Shown in pieces: positions 44,115 through 53,933 of a stretch of 64,000 nt of DNA. Origin of the DNA: Psychrobacter sp. LV10R520-6 (GTDB taxonomy: Bacteria; Pseudomonadota; Gammaproteobacteria; Pseudomonadales; Moraxellaceae). The number at the start of each line of letters is the position of its first letter. Position 1 is the stretch's first letter. The DNA is taken from assembly GCF_900182925.1 (NCBI RefSeq), contig NZ_LT900024.1:2418001-2482000 (forward strand), given 5' to 3'. The notes under the pieces were generated by a model. That model worked only from the letters and a program-made list of their open reading frames with translations. It ran no database searches and was not told where the DNA came from. Both the position numbers and the translations under genes were made by a program.

Positions 44115-44861
44115 ATGTTTGATATCGGGTTTTCTGAGTTACTCTTGTTTGGCGTCATTGCCTTAATTGTCCTAGGCCCAGAAAAACTGCCGCAGGCCGC
44201 GCGTACGGCTGGGAAATGGTATGCCAAAATTCGCCGTACGGTTTCGACTCTACAGTCTGAGATAGAAGCGGAGCTCGACTTGGCTGAGACTCGGCAACAA
44301 ATGCAAAATGAGCTTGCCAAAATTCGCCAGACTGAAGCAGATATGAAGCGTGAGATAGCAGAAATGCGCGGCAATATGCAAGAGTTTGAATCCTCGCAAA
44401 ATCAAAGTCTAAAAGCAACGCAGAAGACTGCTGCTTCTCATGAGCAAGCTGAGCGAAAACAGAACACTCCGGCAGAGTTTGATTATTCTTACGGGCAAGA
44501 CCAGCAGCGCAATCAACAACAAAACCAAATGGCAGAAGCAACGACAACGCCATTTGAAGCTGATTCGATCGATAGCAGTGAGGATAGCGCTGCGAAAAAA
44601 CCTACTCTGGCCGTTCAGCCTATTATTACCAAACCATGGGAAAATATGTGGTTTCTCCTTGGTGCCTATGATAAAGCGCGTCGCCTACCCCCGCCGCCAC
44701 ACCTCCCTAACTATCACGCTGATATCTTATTGCATACTGGTTTAGATAAAAAAGCGCAGGCTGACCTATTAGATACGGTTTCGTCAGATACGGTTTATTC
44801 AGAGGCTCTAGCCAATCAGCCAGACAAACTTACCTCTTTAAATAAACAGCAGGTGGATTAA
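44115..44861 (+). CDS. tatB: Sec-independent translocase subunit TatB
   Basis: About 248 residues from the ATG at 44115 (MFDIGFSELLLFGVIALIVL); a TTG three codons upstream is in frame but less likely. The helix with Glu8, the GPEKLPQAARTAGKW hinge and a long amphipathic/coiled-coil helix (SEIEAELDLAETRQQMQNEL) are typical. A disordered Gln/Ser-rich tail makes it longer than the E. coli protein (171). Its stop overlaps the tatC start (TAATG), showing translational coupling. Confidence 0.94.
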   Translation: MFDIGFSELLLFGVIALIVLGPEKLPQAARTAGKWYAKIRRTVSTLQSEIEAELDLAETRQQMQNELAKIRQTEADMKREIAEMRGNMQEFESSQNQSLKATQKTAASHEQAERKQNTPAEFDYSYGQDQQRNQQQNQMAEATTTPFEADSIDSSEDSAAKKPTLAVQPIITKPWENMWFLLGAYDKARRLPPPPHLPNYHADILLHTGLDKKAQADLLDTVSSDTVYSEALANQPDKLTSLNKQQVD

Positions 44862-45766
44862 TGGGTCTGTTTAAACGGCAAAAAAGCCGGCAAGAGAAAA
44901 TAGTAGGCTCAGAAGCTGATACATCGGAAGACAGTACATCAAAAGACAGCGCCAAAACTCAGACGGATATCGATAACAACGAAAAGTCTGATGATATATT
45001 GAGTACGCTTGCTGATATGCCGATTACCGAGCACTTAATTGAGCTGCGGTCGCATTTGATCAAAATATGTGTGGCGGTTTTAATTATATTTTTAGCATTA
45101 GTAGGATTTTCACGCGAGCTATACGACTTTTTATCTGACCCATTGGTCGCTCAGTTGCCGCCTAATTCGACCATGATTGCAACAGACATCACTTCCAACT
45201 TTATGGCACCCATACGCCTGACCATATTTGTCGCTGCATTTTTTGCGATGCCTTATATTTTGTATCAAATCTGGTCCTTCGTCGCCCCTGGCTTATATAA
45301 AAAAGAAAAGAAAGTCGCTATCCCAGTATTGCTGTCTTCTATTTTTCTATTTTATGCGGGTGTCGCTTTTGCTTACTTTGTCGTGCTCAAAGGGGTCTTG
45401 AAGTTTTTTATCATGTTCGCCCCGCAGAATGTATTGCCAATGACCGATATCGACAGTTATTTGAGCTTTGCCTTAAAGTTATTTATGGTCTTTGGGCTGA
45501 CTTTTGAGATTCCCGTGGTGACCTTATTGTTGATATTGGCCGGCATCGTCTCCATTCAGACTCTAGAGGATAAGCGCCGTTATATTATTGTCGGCTGTTT
45601 TGTCATCGCGGCTGTGGTAACACCGCCCGATGGTGTATCGATGTTAATGCTGGCGATTCCGATGTGGTTATTGTTTGAGCTAGGATTGTTATTGGCTAAA
45701 ATATTAATTAAAGAAGATCGTAACAGCACCTTAACATTAGACAAAGAAGTCGCAGACAACGAATAG
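44861..45766 (+). CDS. tatC: Sec-independent translocase subunit TatC
   Basis: Twin-arginine signal receptor, 301 residues with six membrane helices. A charged N-terminal extension of about 55 residues (acidic Ser/Asp-rich) precedes the core MPITEHLIELRSHLIKI. Conserved ITSNFMAPIRLTIFVAAF, APGLYKKEKKV and FGLTFEIPVV segments are present. It overlaps tatB by one base. Confidence 0.96.
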   Translation: MGLFKRQKSRQEKIVGSEADTSEDSTSKDSAKTQTDIDNNEKSDDILSTLADMPITEHLIELRSHLIKICVAVLIIFLALVGFSRELYDFLSDPLVAQLPPNSTMIATDITSNFMAPIRLTIFVAAFFAMPYILYQIWSFVAPGLYKKEKKVAIPVLLSSIFLFYAGVAFAYFVVLKGVLKFFIMFAPQNVLPMTDIDSYLSFALKLFMVFGLTFEIPVVTLLLILAGIVSIQTLEDKRRYIIVGCFVIAAVVTPPDGVSMLMLAIPMWLLFELGLLLAKILIKEDRNSTLTLDKEVADNE

Positions 45767-45952
45767 CCTCATATCAAATAAAGCTATTCGCTAATATGGC
45801 TCATCCGCTTAGGAACTCAGCTTTTAATTCACTGTCTATTATCATGACTTACTGTCACAATCATTGTTCACCAGCCAGCCATTGTCTATTCAGTGGCTTT
45901 TTTTACCCCCATCACTTTATAGCCATGTTTTAGTATTTTAGGTAACATTATT

Positions 45953-47449
45953 ATGTCAGCATCTATGCCCGCTTATATGAGCCATCCTACCGATGAGCAG
46001 CTAAACGCACTCAATATGGCGATGGATCAAAAGTCATTTAAAGTGGTGGCCTATGCTGGCGCGGGTAAAACGACCACGCTAAAACTTATTGGCGAGAGGC
46101 TGCGTGGACGCGGTTTATATTTGGCCTTCAACAAAGCTATTGCCAATGACGCACGGCAAAAATTTCCTTCACATGTGGATTGCCGTACTTTTCATTCATT
46201 AGCTTATCGGCATGTTCCCCGCGATATTACAGCAAAGTTATCACTACCAAGATTTTCACCCAAACGTCTTGGGGATGACTTAGGCTTGCAACCGGTGCAA
46301 GTACGTCGGCAGATGGATGGGATAAATAAATACATTACCTTAACCCCAGCGAGACTGGCGCGCTTCGTCAGTGACGCCGTGAGTAACTTTTGTAGCACGC
46401 ATGCCAGCTATCCTGCTCCACGCCATATCGAATTTCCCAAGTGGCTTGATGAGTCTGATGCCGATCAATTGCGTGAGATGCTCTATCCTGCCGTGGAACA
46501 GCGCTGGTTACAGTCTATTGATGCCCGTCATCCAGCGGGAATCGGTCATGATATTTATCTCAAACTGTGGGCATTGTCCAAGCCCAGTATCCCTGCTGAC
46601 TTTATCTTATTTGATGAAGCGCAAGATGCGGATCCCTTAATGATGGGAATTTTGACCCAGCAATCAAAACAAGTTATTTATGTTGGCGATGCCCATCAGC
46701 AAATCTATGAGTGGCGTGGTGCGGTCAATGCGATGAAAAAATTGCCACTTCCGCAAACCTTGTTGACCCAGTCGTTTCGCTTTGGTGAGCCTATTGCGGA
46801 TATTGCCAATACCTTACTGAAGGCACTACAAGAAGAGGTGCCGCTAAAAGGCAATCCCAATAAGTATTCATCGACTGAAAAAGGCATGGTACATAGTAAA
46901 AAAGATGCCATTCTGTGCCGTACTAATGCCGCCGCAATGTCACAATTATTGACTGGGCTTAAGCTAGGTCACCGCGTGGCGCTACAAGCCGATACTGACC
47001 GCATGCTGAAGTTTTGTCAGGCGGCAGAAAACTTAAAAAACGGCAAATCTGCTTATGGCGTCCCTGAGCTGGCGTATTTTTATAATTGGTCGGATGTGCA
47101 AGAGTATTCTGAAACCTCTGAAGGTAGTGATCTTAAAACCTTGGTTAAGCTGGTGGACGATCATGGCACTAGGGTCTTAAGCCAAGCGGTTAATAGCCTA
47201 ACCAGTATTGAAAATGCCGATTATGTCATTTCAACCGCTCATAAAGCCAAAGGCCTGGAATGGGGACGCGTACAGCTCGATGATGACTTTTATTATGATG
47301 TTACAACCAATGCTGTAAAAATCAGCCCCGAAGAGTTACGGTTACTATATGTCGCCTGTACTCGCGCCCAAAGTAATTTAGATATTAATAATATTCAAAG
47401 CTTAATTTCAGGACTACAAACGGGTAAAAAGGTGATTTATGGAGCCTAG
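45953..47449 (+). CDS. UvrD/Rep-family (superfamily 1A) helicase
   Basis: 498 residues. Motif I VVAYAGAGKTTTLKLIGERL, motif II FILFDEAQDADP, motif III GDAHQQIYEWRGA, motif IV SFRFGEPIADIA, motif V STAHKAKGLEWGRVQL and motif VI LLYVACTRAQ. Too short for UvrD or Rep (about 670-720); it resembles the compact FBH1/PcrA-like helicases without the 2B insertion. Probable role is in DNA repair or recombination, but no specific partner is adjacent. tatC is 186 bp upstream, dusC 60 bp downstream. Confidence 0.87.
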   Translation: MSASMPAYMSHPTDEQLNALNMAMDQKSFKVVAYAGAGKTTTLKLIGERLRGRGLYLAFNKAIANDARQKFPSHVDCRTFHSLAYRHVPRDITAKLSLPRFSPKRLGDDLGLQPVQVRRQMDGINKYITLTPARLARFVSDAVSNFCSTHASYPAPRHIEFPKWLDESDADQLREMLYPAVEQRWLQSIDARHPAGIGHDIYLKLWALSKPSIPADFILFDEAQDADPLMMGILTQQSKQVIYVGDAHQQIYEWRGAVNAMKKLPLPQTLLTQSFRFGEPIADIANTLLKALQEEVPLKGNPNKYSSTEKGMVHSKKDAILCRTNAAAMSQLLTGLKLGHRVALQADTDRMLKFCQAAENLKNGKSAYGVPELAYFYNWSDVQEYSETSEGSDLKTLVKLVDDHGTRVLSQAVNSLTSIENADYVISTAHKAKGLEWGRVQLDDDFYYDVTTNAVKISPEELRLLYVACTRAQSNLDINNIQSLISGLQTGKKVIYGA

Positions 47450-47508
47450 TCGCATTTTCTTTTTAAACCCTTTTGATTGCGCCATTTTATAATGATGACT
47501 AACCACAG

Positions 47509-48555
47509 ATGAACAGTATTCAACAACCTAATCCACTCTCTCAGCAATTTGAAACTCGGCAAAATAAGTTACAGCAATTATTTGCGCAGCCGGTACGCCT
47601 CCTCGCGCCTATGGAAGGCTTGACCGATCCCTTGATGCGGCAAATATTAACTCAAATTGCGTCAGATTTAGGTCGGCCTTATGATTGGTCAATCAGTGAA
47701 TTTATTCGGGTCACCCAGCATGTGTTACCGGCCCATGTTTTTTATAGATATGTCCCTGAGCTACATCAGGATGCCAAGACGGATACTGGCACCCCTATTC
47801 ATATACAGCTATTAGGTAGTGAAGCGCAGTTAATGGCAGAAAATGCGGCGTATGCTGCTGAGCTTGGTGCGCCTGCTATCGATATCAACTTTGGTTGTCC
47901 TGCCAAGACCGTCAATAGTCATCGGGGTGGCTCTGTGCTGTTGGATGAGCCTGCGGTTATGTATGACATTATCAGTGCAGTACGCCAAGCCGTTCCCGCC
48001 CATATTCCAGTATCCGCGAAAATTCGATTGGGTTATACCGACACCAGTAGGATGGATGATATTCGTGGCGCTATAGCCGATAGTGGTGCAGATTGGTTGA
48101 CCATTCATGCCCGTACTAAGACCCAAGGCTATAAACCGCCTGCTTATTGGGAAAAGATTCAAGCCTTTAATTCGCTCAAGATACCAGTGATTGCCAATGG
48201 TGAAATTTGGACTGCCGAGCAAGCCCATTCTTGCATGCAGCAAGCGGGTACAGCGCATTTGATGTTAGGTCGGGGGGCGATTACCCGTCCGGACTTAATT
48301 GCACGTGTAGATAGCTCAGCAAATAATCCTATGAACGAGGCTAAGGAATTATCGTGGCAAGACTTGATAGCCCATCAGATTAAATTCTTAGAAGGTCAGG
48401 CTAAAACTGATGTGGTATTAGTCGGTCGTTATAAGCAATGGCTGGGCATGCTGACTAAAGGTTATAACGAGGCGCAAACCTTGTGGGATCAGATTAAACG
48501 TGAAAAAAATAAAGCCGTTATCATTAGTGCGCTACAAACCAGCACGCATCAATAA
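47509..48555 (+). CDS. dusC: tRNA-dihydrouridine(16) synthase DusC
   Basis: FMN-dependent reductase of uridine in tRNA, 348 residues. TIM-barrel motifs APMEGLTDPLMRQIL, IDINFGCPAKTVNSHRGGS (catalytic Cys in NFGCPAK), SAKIRLGYTD, WLTIHARTK and VIANGEIW. The SEFIRVTQHVLPAHVFYRYVPEL segment is the DusC signature rather than DusA/DusB. It is slightly longer than E. coli DusC (315) through the N-terminus. Confidence 0.92.
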   Translation: MNSIQQPNPLSQQFETRQNKLQQLFAQPVRLLAPMEGLTDPLMRQILTQIASDLGRPYDWSISEFIRVTQHVLPAHVFYRYVPELHQDAKTDTGTPIHIQLLGSEAQLMAENAAYAAELGAPAIDINFGCPAKTVNSHRGGSVLLDEPAVMYDIISAVRQAVPAHIPVSAKIRLGYTDTSRMDDIRGAIADSGADWLTIHARTKTQGYKPPAYWEKIQAFNSLKIPVIANGEIWTAEQAHSCMQQAGTAHLMLGRGAITRPDLIARVDSSANNPMNEAKELSWQDLIAHQIKFLEGQAKTDVVLVGRYKQWLGMLTKGYNEAQTLWDQIKREKNKAVIISALQTSTHQ

Positions 48556-48605
48556 CAAATTGCCGCTTTTGTTGGATATAGTCAAACCAATTCAAAAACG
48601 ATGCA

Positions 48606-48694
48606 GTGCTGCTGGGATGCTACTGTAACAAACGTTTTGCAGCATCGAGTCACGCTTGCAAACAGCAAGCCAGAAAAATTTATACCAGTAGCAC
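48606..48694. repeat. 89-bp MITE-like hairpin repeat, copy B
   Basis: Imperfect inverted ends (GTGCTGCTGGGAT and ATACCAGTAGCAC, two mismatches) and an inner palindrome GCTTGC-AAACA-GCAAGC. The segment CAGCAAGCCAGAAAAATTTA matches copy A (15863-15943) almost exactly, as does the preceding GAGTCACGC/GAGTGACGC. It lies between convergent dusC and the MAPEG gene. Confidence 0.55.
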
Positions 48695-48779
48695 GTTGTT
48701 ATAAGCATATCTTTTTTATATTGAATCAACTATATACTTTATTCGATAGCGATTTTAAAAAAAGTTAAAATAGAAACTA

Positions 48780-49205
48780 TTAAGCACTAACTCGAATGGC
48801 TAGATAAAACAGCATCAGGCAACAAGCGATCGATAATCCCCATAATATTGAGCGAAACGTCGCTAAATTAGTAATGTATGCAGCGCCATAACCGATGCGA
48901 ATAATCACGTATAGCCACGCTAAATTATTAATAATGGCTTGCGGTACGAAGAATAGCATGGCAACCACTACCGCCACTAAAAATACCGGCAGAGTCTCAT
49001 AGCTGTTCTGCTGGGCAGCATTGGCGCGAGCTGCTTTACCTGTCGTTTGCTGTAAAAAATTACGCGGATGTGCATTGTCTGCTAAATTAAAACCACCAAA
49101 CATCTTTGCCAACAGTGCAAACGCTAACGGCAGTAAACTTGCCACCACCATTGCCCATATCGCCGCCGCTGCTGTATCAGGGATAAATCCAAATAGTGCA
49201 TTCAT
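48780..49205 (-). CDS. MAPEG-family membrane protein
   Basis: 141 residues with four hydrophobic helices. AHPRNFLQQTTGKAARANAAQQNSYE carries the conserved Asn and Arg/Glu pattern of bacterial MAPEG (membrane-associated eicosanoid/glutathione) proteins. Function in bacteria is generally unknown, possibly glutathione-linked detoxification. It starts 14 bp after the OsmC-type gene ends, so the two probably form an operon. Confidence 0.87.
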   Translation of the reverse strand: MNALFGFIPDTAAAAIWAMVVASLLPLAFALLAKMFGGFNLADNAHPRNFLQQTTGKAARANAAQQNSYETLPVFLVAVVVAMLFFVPQAIINNLAWLYVIIRIGYGAAYITNLATFRSILWGLSIACCLMLFYLAIRVSA

Positions 49206-49219
49206 CAGTATTTCTGCCC

Positions 49220-49633
49220 CTACCCTACAATAATTTCAAAATCATGGGTGATATGCACCCCACCTTGTACCAACATCCGGCTGGCTGAACAGTATTTTTC
49301 TGCTGATAAGTGGATCGCTTTTTCGACCTGTTTGTCTTTGATATCTTGACCAGTCACCACAAAGTGCATATGAATATCGGTATATACCGCTGGAACAGTT
49401 TCGGCACGCTGTGCCGTTAGCTCACAACGCACGTCGACCAGGTCTTGGCGCGACTTTTGTAAAATTGCCACTACATCGTAGCTGGCACAGCCACCAAGCC
49501 CTAACAAGATCAGCTCCATTGGGCTGGCGCCTTTTTCTTTATCGGCATCTATTTGCACGTTATGACCTGATGGTGACACCCCCATAAAGGCTTTATCTTC
49601 TTGCCAAGTGACGCTTGCTTTTGATTCTGCCAT
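49220..49633 (-). CDS. OsmC/YhfA-family protein
   Basis: 137 residues. The GASPMELILLGLGGCASYDVV and HLSAEKYCSASRML segments contain the two Cys of OsmC-type thiol peroxidases. The overall pattern is that of the YhfA branch, whose peroxidase role is less certain than that of OsmC or Ohr. First gene of the probable operon with the MAPEG protein. Confidence 0.88.
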   Translation of the reverse strand: MAESKASVTWQEDKAFMGVSPSGHNVQIDADKEKGASPMELILLGLGGCASYDVVAILQKSRQDLVDVRCELTAQRAETVPAVYTDIHMHFVVTGQDIKDKQVEKAIHLSAEKYCSASRMLVQGGVHITHDFEIIVG

Positions 49634-50092
49634 TACTAATAATCCTTTTTTATATCACTGATTAAGCCAGTTAAACGGTCTTTATTGATTGGTATTATTG
49701 CTTTATAGTTGCGTTACGCTCTAGTGTAGCACAGGCCAAAACAGGATTTTATAGAGCAACTGTCATCTGCCTTGATTTGATGTATGGGTGTCTTTTATCT
49801 TAGCAGCTAACCGAATAAAACATTGTGCAGAGATGACTAATATTTGACTAGGTCGATGGTTTCAAAGCGTTTACAAAACCAAATTCATAACCCTTTGATT
49901 TTAAAAGCTTAAATTCGTGAAACATTTTATAGCAAAATATTGTTACACATTTTGACTGATTCTTGGTTTAATAATGGCAATGAATCTTATTTTAATAGGG
50001 TACCGATACCAGTCACCTTATAATAATTATGATTGCTGTCGCTTTATCATATTGAAATAAGCTGTTTTTTAAGCAATTTAAAAGGTTGAGTC
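49634..50092. other. Divergent intergenic region OsmC gene / rppH
   Basis: 459 bp, AT-rich, no coding frame. A TATAAT at 50019-50024 may be the -10 of rppH, but no good -35 partner is seen. Nothing else recognised. Confidence 0.45.
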
Positions 50093-50611
50093 ATGATAGA
50101 TACAGACGGCTTTCGCGCCAATGTCGGTATCATCTTGGCAAATACACAAGGACAAGTTCTGTGGGCAAAACGTATTGGTCACAATGCTTGGCAGTTCCCC
50201 CAAGGCGGTATCGACCGAGGAGAGACGCCAGTAGATGCAATGTATCGCGAGCTCTGGGAAGAAGTCGGCTTACACCCGCGTCATGTGGACTTATTAGCAG
50301 TCACGCAAGACTGGCTGCGCTACCGTCTGCCAAAACGTTATGTACGTCATGGACAATATCCGCTGTGTATTGGGCAAAAACAGAAATGGTTTTTGTTACG
50401 CTTAGATGAACTGAACACCCAACATATCCGCTTTGATGAGGGTAAACCGGAGTTTGACCATTGGCAATGGGTCAGCTATTGGTACCCACTCGGACAAGTG
50501 ATTCACTTTAAACGCGGGGTATATCGCCGCGCATTACAAGAGCTGGTGCGTGAGCTACCCCTTAAACAAGAGCTGATTATCCCTGAACAGGACAATCATT
50601 TATCGCTATAA
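50093..50611 (+). CDS. rppH: RNA pyrophosphohydrolase RppH
   Basis: Nudix hydrolase of 172 residues (E. coli 176) that removes pyrophosphate from mRNA 5' ends and starts decay. Nudix box [23 protein letters not shown] pattern at about residues 38-60. Also [31 protein letters not shown] and the C-terminal [16 protein letters not shown] that distinguish RppH from other Nudix proteins. AAAAGGTTGAGTC precedes the ATG. A strong terminator follows. Confidence 0.95.
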   Translation: MIDTDGFRANVGIILANTQGQVLWAKRIGHNAWQFPQGGIDRGETPVDAMYRELWEEVGLHPRHVDLLAVTQDWLRYRLPKRYVRHGQYPLCIGQKQKWFLLRLDELNTQHIRFDEGKPEFDHWQWVSYWYPLGQVIHFKRGVYRRALQELVRELPLKQELIIPEQDNHLSL

Positions 50612-50692
50612 TTTTGTCGTTATAATAAGTCATGGCTGCTCGACATAACCATTACTTTATAACCGTTACTTTATAAAGTTTACCTTTAGTAA

Positions 50693-50740
50693 GAATGTCT
50701 GTCCTAGTGTCTACTTTAACGCTAGGACAGACATTTTTTT
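50693..50740. terminator. Terminator between rppH and the NRDE gene
   Basis: Perfect 14-bp stem AATGTCTGTCCTAG / CTAGGACAGACATT with a 14-nt loop and TTTTTTT. Located between convergent genes. Confidence 0.88.
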
Positions 50741-50798
50741 GTGCCGAATATATCTCAGCAGGATTGTTCTTTATGGGTTTTAGTGAACTTAACTGGCT

Positions 50799-51683
50799 TT
50801 AAACCATGTCACTGTTGAATTCACGACTGATAAGCGTTGTGGTATATCTTGATTCACTCAAGCTTTGCTCATCCGCCTCTGTATCAAGGTTTGATACACT
50901 GAGCGTCAATATACTTTGAGTACGTGTGCCATAGTTTGGCATTGCTTTATCACTACCTGTTAACTCAGCAGGCTCAATATAGATAGAGGATAATGCTTGT
51001 TCAATCTCAATAGCAACGCCCGTTTCGGGTAACTTATCTATTGGCGCTAAAGTGCTGTCGGACATGACCGTAAAGGCAGCGTCTTGCCAGTATTCAGGCG
51101 AGCTGTTCTCGCCAATCAGCGGTAGCACTTCTTGACGTAGCCTTCCGCGCAACCGCTCAGTTTTAAACCAAGCCTCTTCCGGCTGACCATTAGAGAATAC
51201 GTGCAAACCTGCATGTAACGGCGTGGGCGCATGACCACGATTATTAACAATAACTGCTTGTCTGGCATCGCCGATAATGAGGTTAAAGCCAGCATAGTCC
51301 TGTAAACTAATCTGCCGCGCAAAGGTCATGGGACTCAGGGTACTGGTCAAAAAATCGGTCACTAACTCGCCGCGAGAGCGCTCGTTCGAGCTTGCCTGCA
51401 CACCATCACGAAAGTTTAACACCGCCGCCCAACGTCCATTTTGGTGATAGCATTCGTTGTGATTATCTTCTTGAATACTGTTTTGACTGCTATTTTGCCT
51501 GTCATTTTGGCTATGAATGCCTAGCCACGTGCCGCCACTTTGAGAGTCACGTCCAGCATAGATAGGTTTGTCCGGCCATTGATGTAGCGACTCGGTCGGA
51601 CGCTGCAAAAACTCATCGCGATTAGACAATAATACGAGCGGCACCTCATCAAACAACTGCCAAGCGATGGCGACAATACACAT
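50799..51683 (-). CDS. NRDE (TANGO2-like) family protein
   Basis: 294 residues. The N-terminus MCIVAIAW begins with the conserved Met-Cys, and the family name motif is seen as LLSNRDEFLQRPTE, followed by YAGRDSQSGGTWLGI. This belongs to the Ntn-hydrolase-like NRDE/TANGO2 family, whose bacterial function is not settled (haem handling has been proposed for homologues). An Asn/Gln-rich insertion follows LGI (about residues 58-80). Confidence 0.9.
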   Translation of the reverse strand: MCIVAIAWQLFDEVPLVLLSNRDEFLQRPTESLHQWPDKPIYAGRDSQSGGTWLGIHSQNDRQNSSQNSIQEDNHNECYHQNGRWAAVLNFRDGVQASSNERSRGELVTDFLTSTLSPMTFARQISLQDYAGFNLIIGDARQAVIVNNRGHAPTPLHAGLHVFSNGQPEEAWFKTERLRGRLRQEVLPLIGENSSPEYWQDAAFTVMSDSTLAPIDKLPETGVAIEIEQALSSIYIEPAELTGSDKAMPNYGTRTQSILTLSVSNLDTEADEQSLSESRYTTTLISREFNSDMV

Positions 51684-51972
51684 AACATTTCCTAAATTAT
51701 TCTTATTTAATTGATGAGTAATTCAATGACGGCTATTTGAATTATTTAAACATTGACTATAGCATAGCTTTATTCTGTCTCATTCATTTGCTGTCAGTCA
51801 CAAACAAATACTGATTGGTTGAACTTATAGTTTTTCTGACTCTATTACTATATCGCCTTAACTTTTAAATTAGCAGTCGGTTATGACCTAGTCATAGTAG
51901 TAATACAGTATTCTCGAAGAGCGAAATTTGCTATGATGAGCAGCATCTTATTACCAATATTATGATTCCCTT

Positions 51973-52857
51973 ATGATGATTCATCCTCAGTATGATCCTG
52001 TAGCGTTAGCACTTGGACCTATCGAAGTCCACTGGTACGGCTTGATGTACTTGCTGGCGTTTGCTGCCGCTTACGGGTTGGCATGGTATCGCAGTACTAA
52101 ACGCGATAATTGGTCAACTGATATGGTATCTGACCTCGTATTTTATGGGGCACTAGGAGTGATATTAGGCGGTCGTATCGGTTATGTGCTGTTTTATCAG
52201 TTCGGCGAATTTATACAAAACCCTGCTTATTTATTAAAAGTCTGGGAAGGCGGCATGTCGTTCCATGGCGGTTTTATTGGCGTCATGTTAGGCATGTTAT
52301 TTTTTGCACGTAAATACAAAAAAAATGCTTTTCAAGTACTCGACTTCATCGTTCCTTGTGTGCCGACGGGTCTGTTATTTGGGCGTATAGGCAATTATAT
52401 TAACGGTGAGCTGTGGGGACGGGTTTCTGATGGTGGCTATAACTGGCTAATGTATTTCCCACAAGCAGCTTCCTTTGACATGCAACAGCTCCAAGCTAAT
52501 CCAGACTTGCAGGAATTGATGACTGAGGTGAATGGCCAGTATCTGTTGCCACGTCACCCTTCACAATTATATGAAGCCTTTGCAGAAGGATTATTGTTAT
52601 TTCTCTTTCTATGGTGGTACTCATCCAAACCACGGCCACGCATGGCAGTAACCGCCGTATTCTTGCTGGGATATGGCCTAAGCCGCTTTATCATTGAGTT
52701 CTTCCGCCAGCCAGACGCTGATCAAGGATTTATCCTATTAGGTTGGATGACCAAAGGGCAAATATTGACTGCACCGATGGTTATTCTAGGCCTTATCATG
52801 TTGATTTATGCCTATAAGAACAGCGTTTATGATTGGGGCAAACAATCAGCTTATTAA
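51973..52857 (+). CDS. lgt: Prolipoprotein diacylglyceryl transferase Lgt
   Basis: Inner-membrane enzyme, 294 residues, seven membrane helices. It transfers diacylglycerol from phosphatidylglycerol to the lipobox Cys. Motifs: WYGLMYLLAF, GGRIGYVLFY, MSFHGGFIGVMLG and the Lgt signature GRIGNYINGELWGR, with the essential Arg and Asn. Two adjacent ATGs (51973, 51976) are equally plausible. First of an lgt-thyA-folA cluster; the lgt-thyA pairing is common. Confidence 0.96.
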   Translation: MMIHPQYDPVALALGPIEVHWYGLMYLLAFAAAYGLAWYRSTKRDNWSTDMVSDLVFYGALGVILGGRIGYVLFYQFGEFIQNPAYLLKVWEGGMSFHGGFIGVMLGMLFFARKYKKNAFQVLDFIVPCVPTGLLFGRIGNYINGELWGRVSDGGYNWLMYFPQAASFDMQQLQANPDLQELMTEVNGQYLLPRHPSQLYEAFAEGLLLFLFLWWYSSKPRPRMAVTAVFLLGYGLSRFIIEFFRQPDADQGFILLGWMTKGQILTAPMVILGLIMLIYAYKNSVYDWGKQSAY

Positions 52858-52945
52858 GCCGACAGAATTAACCGAATATAAAACTTAAAGAAATTAAGAT
52901 ATAAAACTATTTAGATAGATTAAATATTTATAAAAGTTGAGAGCT

Positions 52946-53818
52946 ATGATTACGACTAAAAATGAGCAAGCTTATCTCGATTTGCTTCGCCATGTCCTTA
53001 AAAATGGTACAGAAAAAGACGATCGTACTGGAACTGGTACGCTTAGCCACTTTGGCGCGCAGTTACGTTTTGACTTAACGTCGGGCTTTCCATTATTAAC
53101 CACGAAAAAAGTTCATTTTAAATCTATCGCCTATGAGCTGCTCTGGTTTTTAACGGGCAGCACTAATGTGGATTACTTACAGCAGCATAATGTCCGGATT
53201 TGGAATGAGTGGGCAACGGCTGAGCAGACTGCTCGTTTTAATCGTCCTGCTGGTGATTTAGGGCCTATCTATGGGCATCAGTGGCGTAATTATGGTGCCA
53301 GTAAGCACGAAGATGGTAGCTACAACAGTGTTTATAATGACGATGGCATTGACCAAATCACTAACGTTGTTAATCAAATAAAAACCAATCCCAACTCACG
53401 GCGCTTGATAGTTTCTGGCTGGAACCCATGCGAAGCCGAGCAAGTCGCATTGCCGCCTTGTCATACGATGTTTCAGTTCTTTGTAGCAGACAATAAGCTA
53501 TCTTGCCAGCTGTATCAGCGTTCGGCTGATTTGTTCTTAGGCGTGCCTTTTAATATTGCTAGCTATGCGCTCTTAACCCATATGGTAGCGCAAGTTTGTG
53601 GCCTTGAAGTTGGCGAATTTATCTGGACCGGTGGTGATTGTCATATTTACCAAAACCACCGTGAACAAGCTGAATTACAGTTGACCCGCACGCCTTATGC
53701 GTTGCCGACCTTAACGCTAAATCCTGATGTTAAAGATATTTTTGCTTTTGAGTATGATGACATTAGCATTGAGGGTTATGAATCGCATCCTGGTATTAAA
53801 GCCAAGGTTGCCGTATGA
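52946..53818 (+). CDS. thyA: Thymidylate synthase ThyA
   Basis: Converts dUMP to dTMP with methylene-tetrahydrofolate. The start at 52946 ([14 protein letters not shown]) is chosen over the TTG at 52937. Motifs: [31 protein letters not shown], the active-site Cys in [31 protein letters not shown] and GDCHIYQNH. At 290 residues it exceeds E. coli ThyA (264) because of the loop around [15 protein letters not shown] and a longer small domain. It lies 88 bp after lgt. Confidence 0.96.
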   Translation: MITTKNEQAYLDLLRHVLKNGTEKDDRTGTGTLSHFGAQLRFDLTSGFPLLTTKKVHFKSIAYELLWFLTGSTNVDYLQQHNVRIWNEWATAEQTARFNRPAGDLGPIYGHQWRNYGASKHEDGSYNSVYNDDGIDQITNVVNQIKTNPNSRRLIVSGWNPCEAEQVALPPCHTMFQFFVADNKLSCQLYQRSADLFLGVPFNIASYALLTHMVAQVCGLEVGEFIWTGGDCHIYQNHREQAELQLTRTPYALPTLTLNPDVKDIFAFEYDDISIEGYESHPGIKAKVAV

Positions 53819-53933
53819 ACGCCTGTTTCTATAAATAGTTTGCTTTAAAAGTAATTAACTTTATGAGTAATTAAATTTATGAGTAAGTGTTGTTGCTCAC
53901 ATCAGTTATTCGTATTAATTGAAAGGATCTCCT

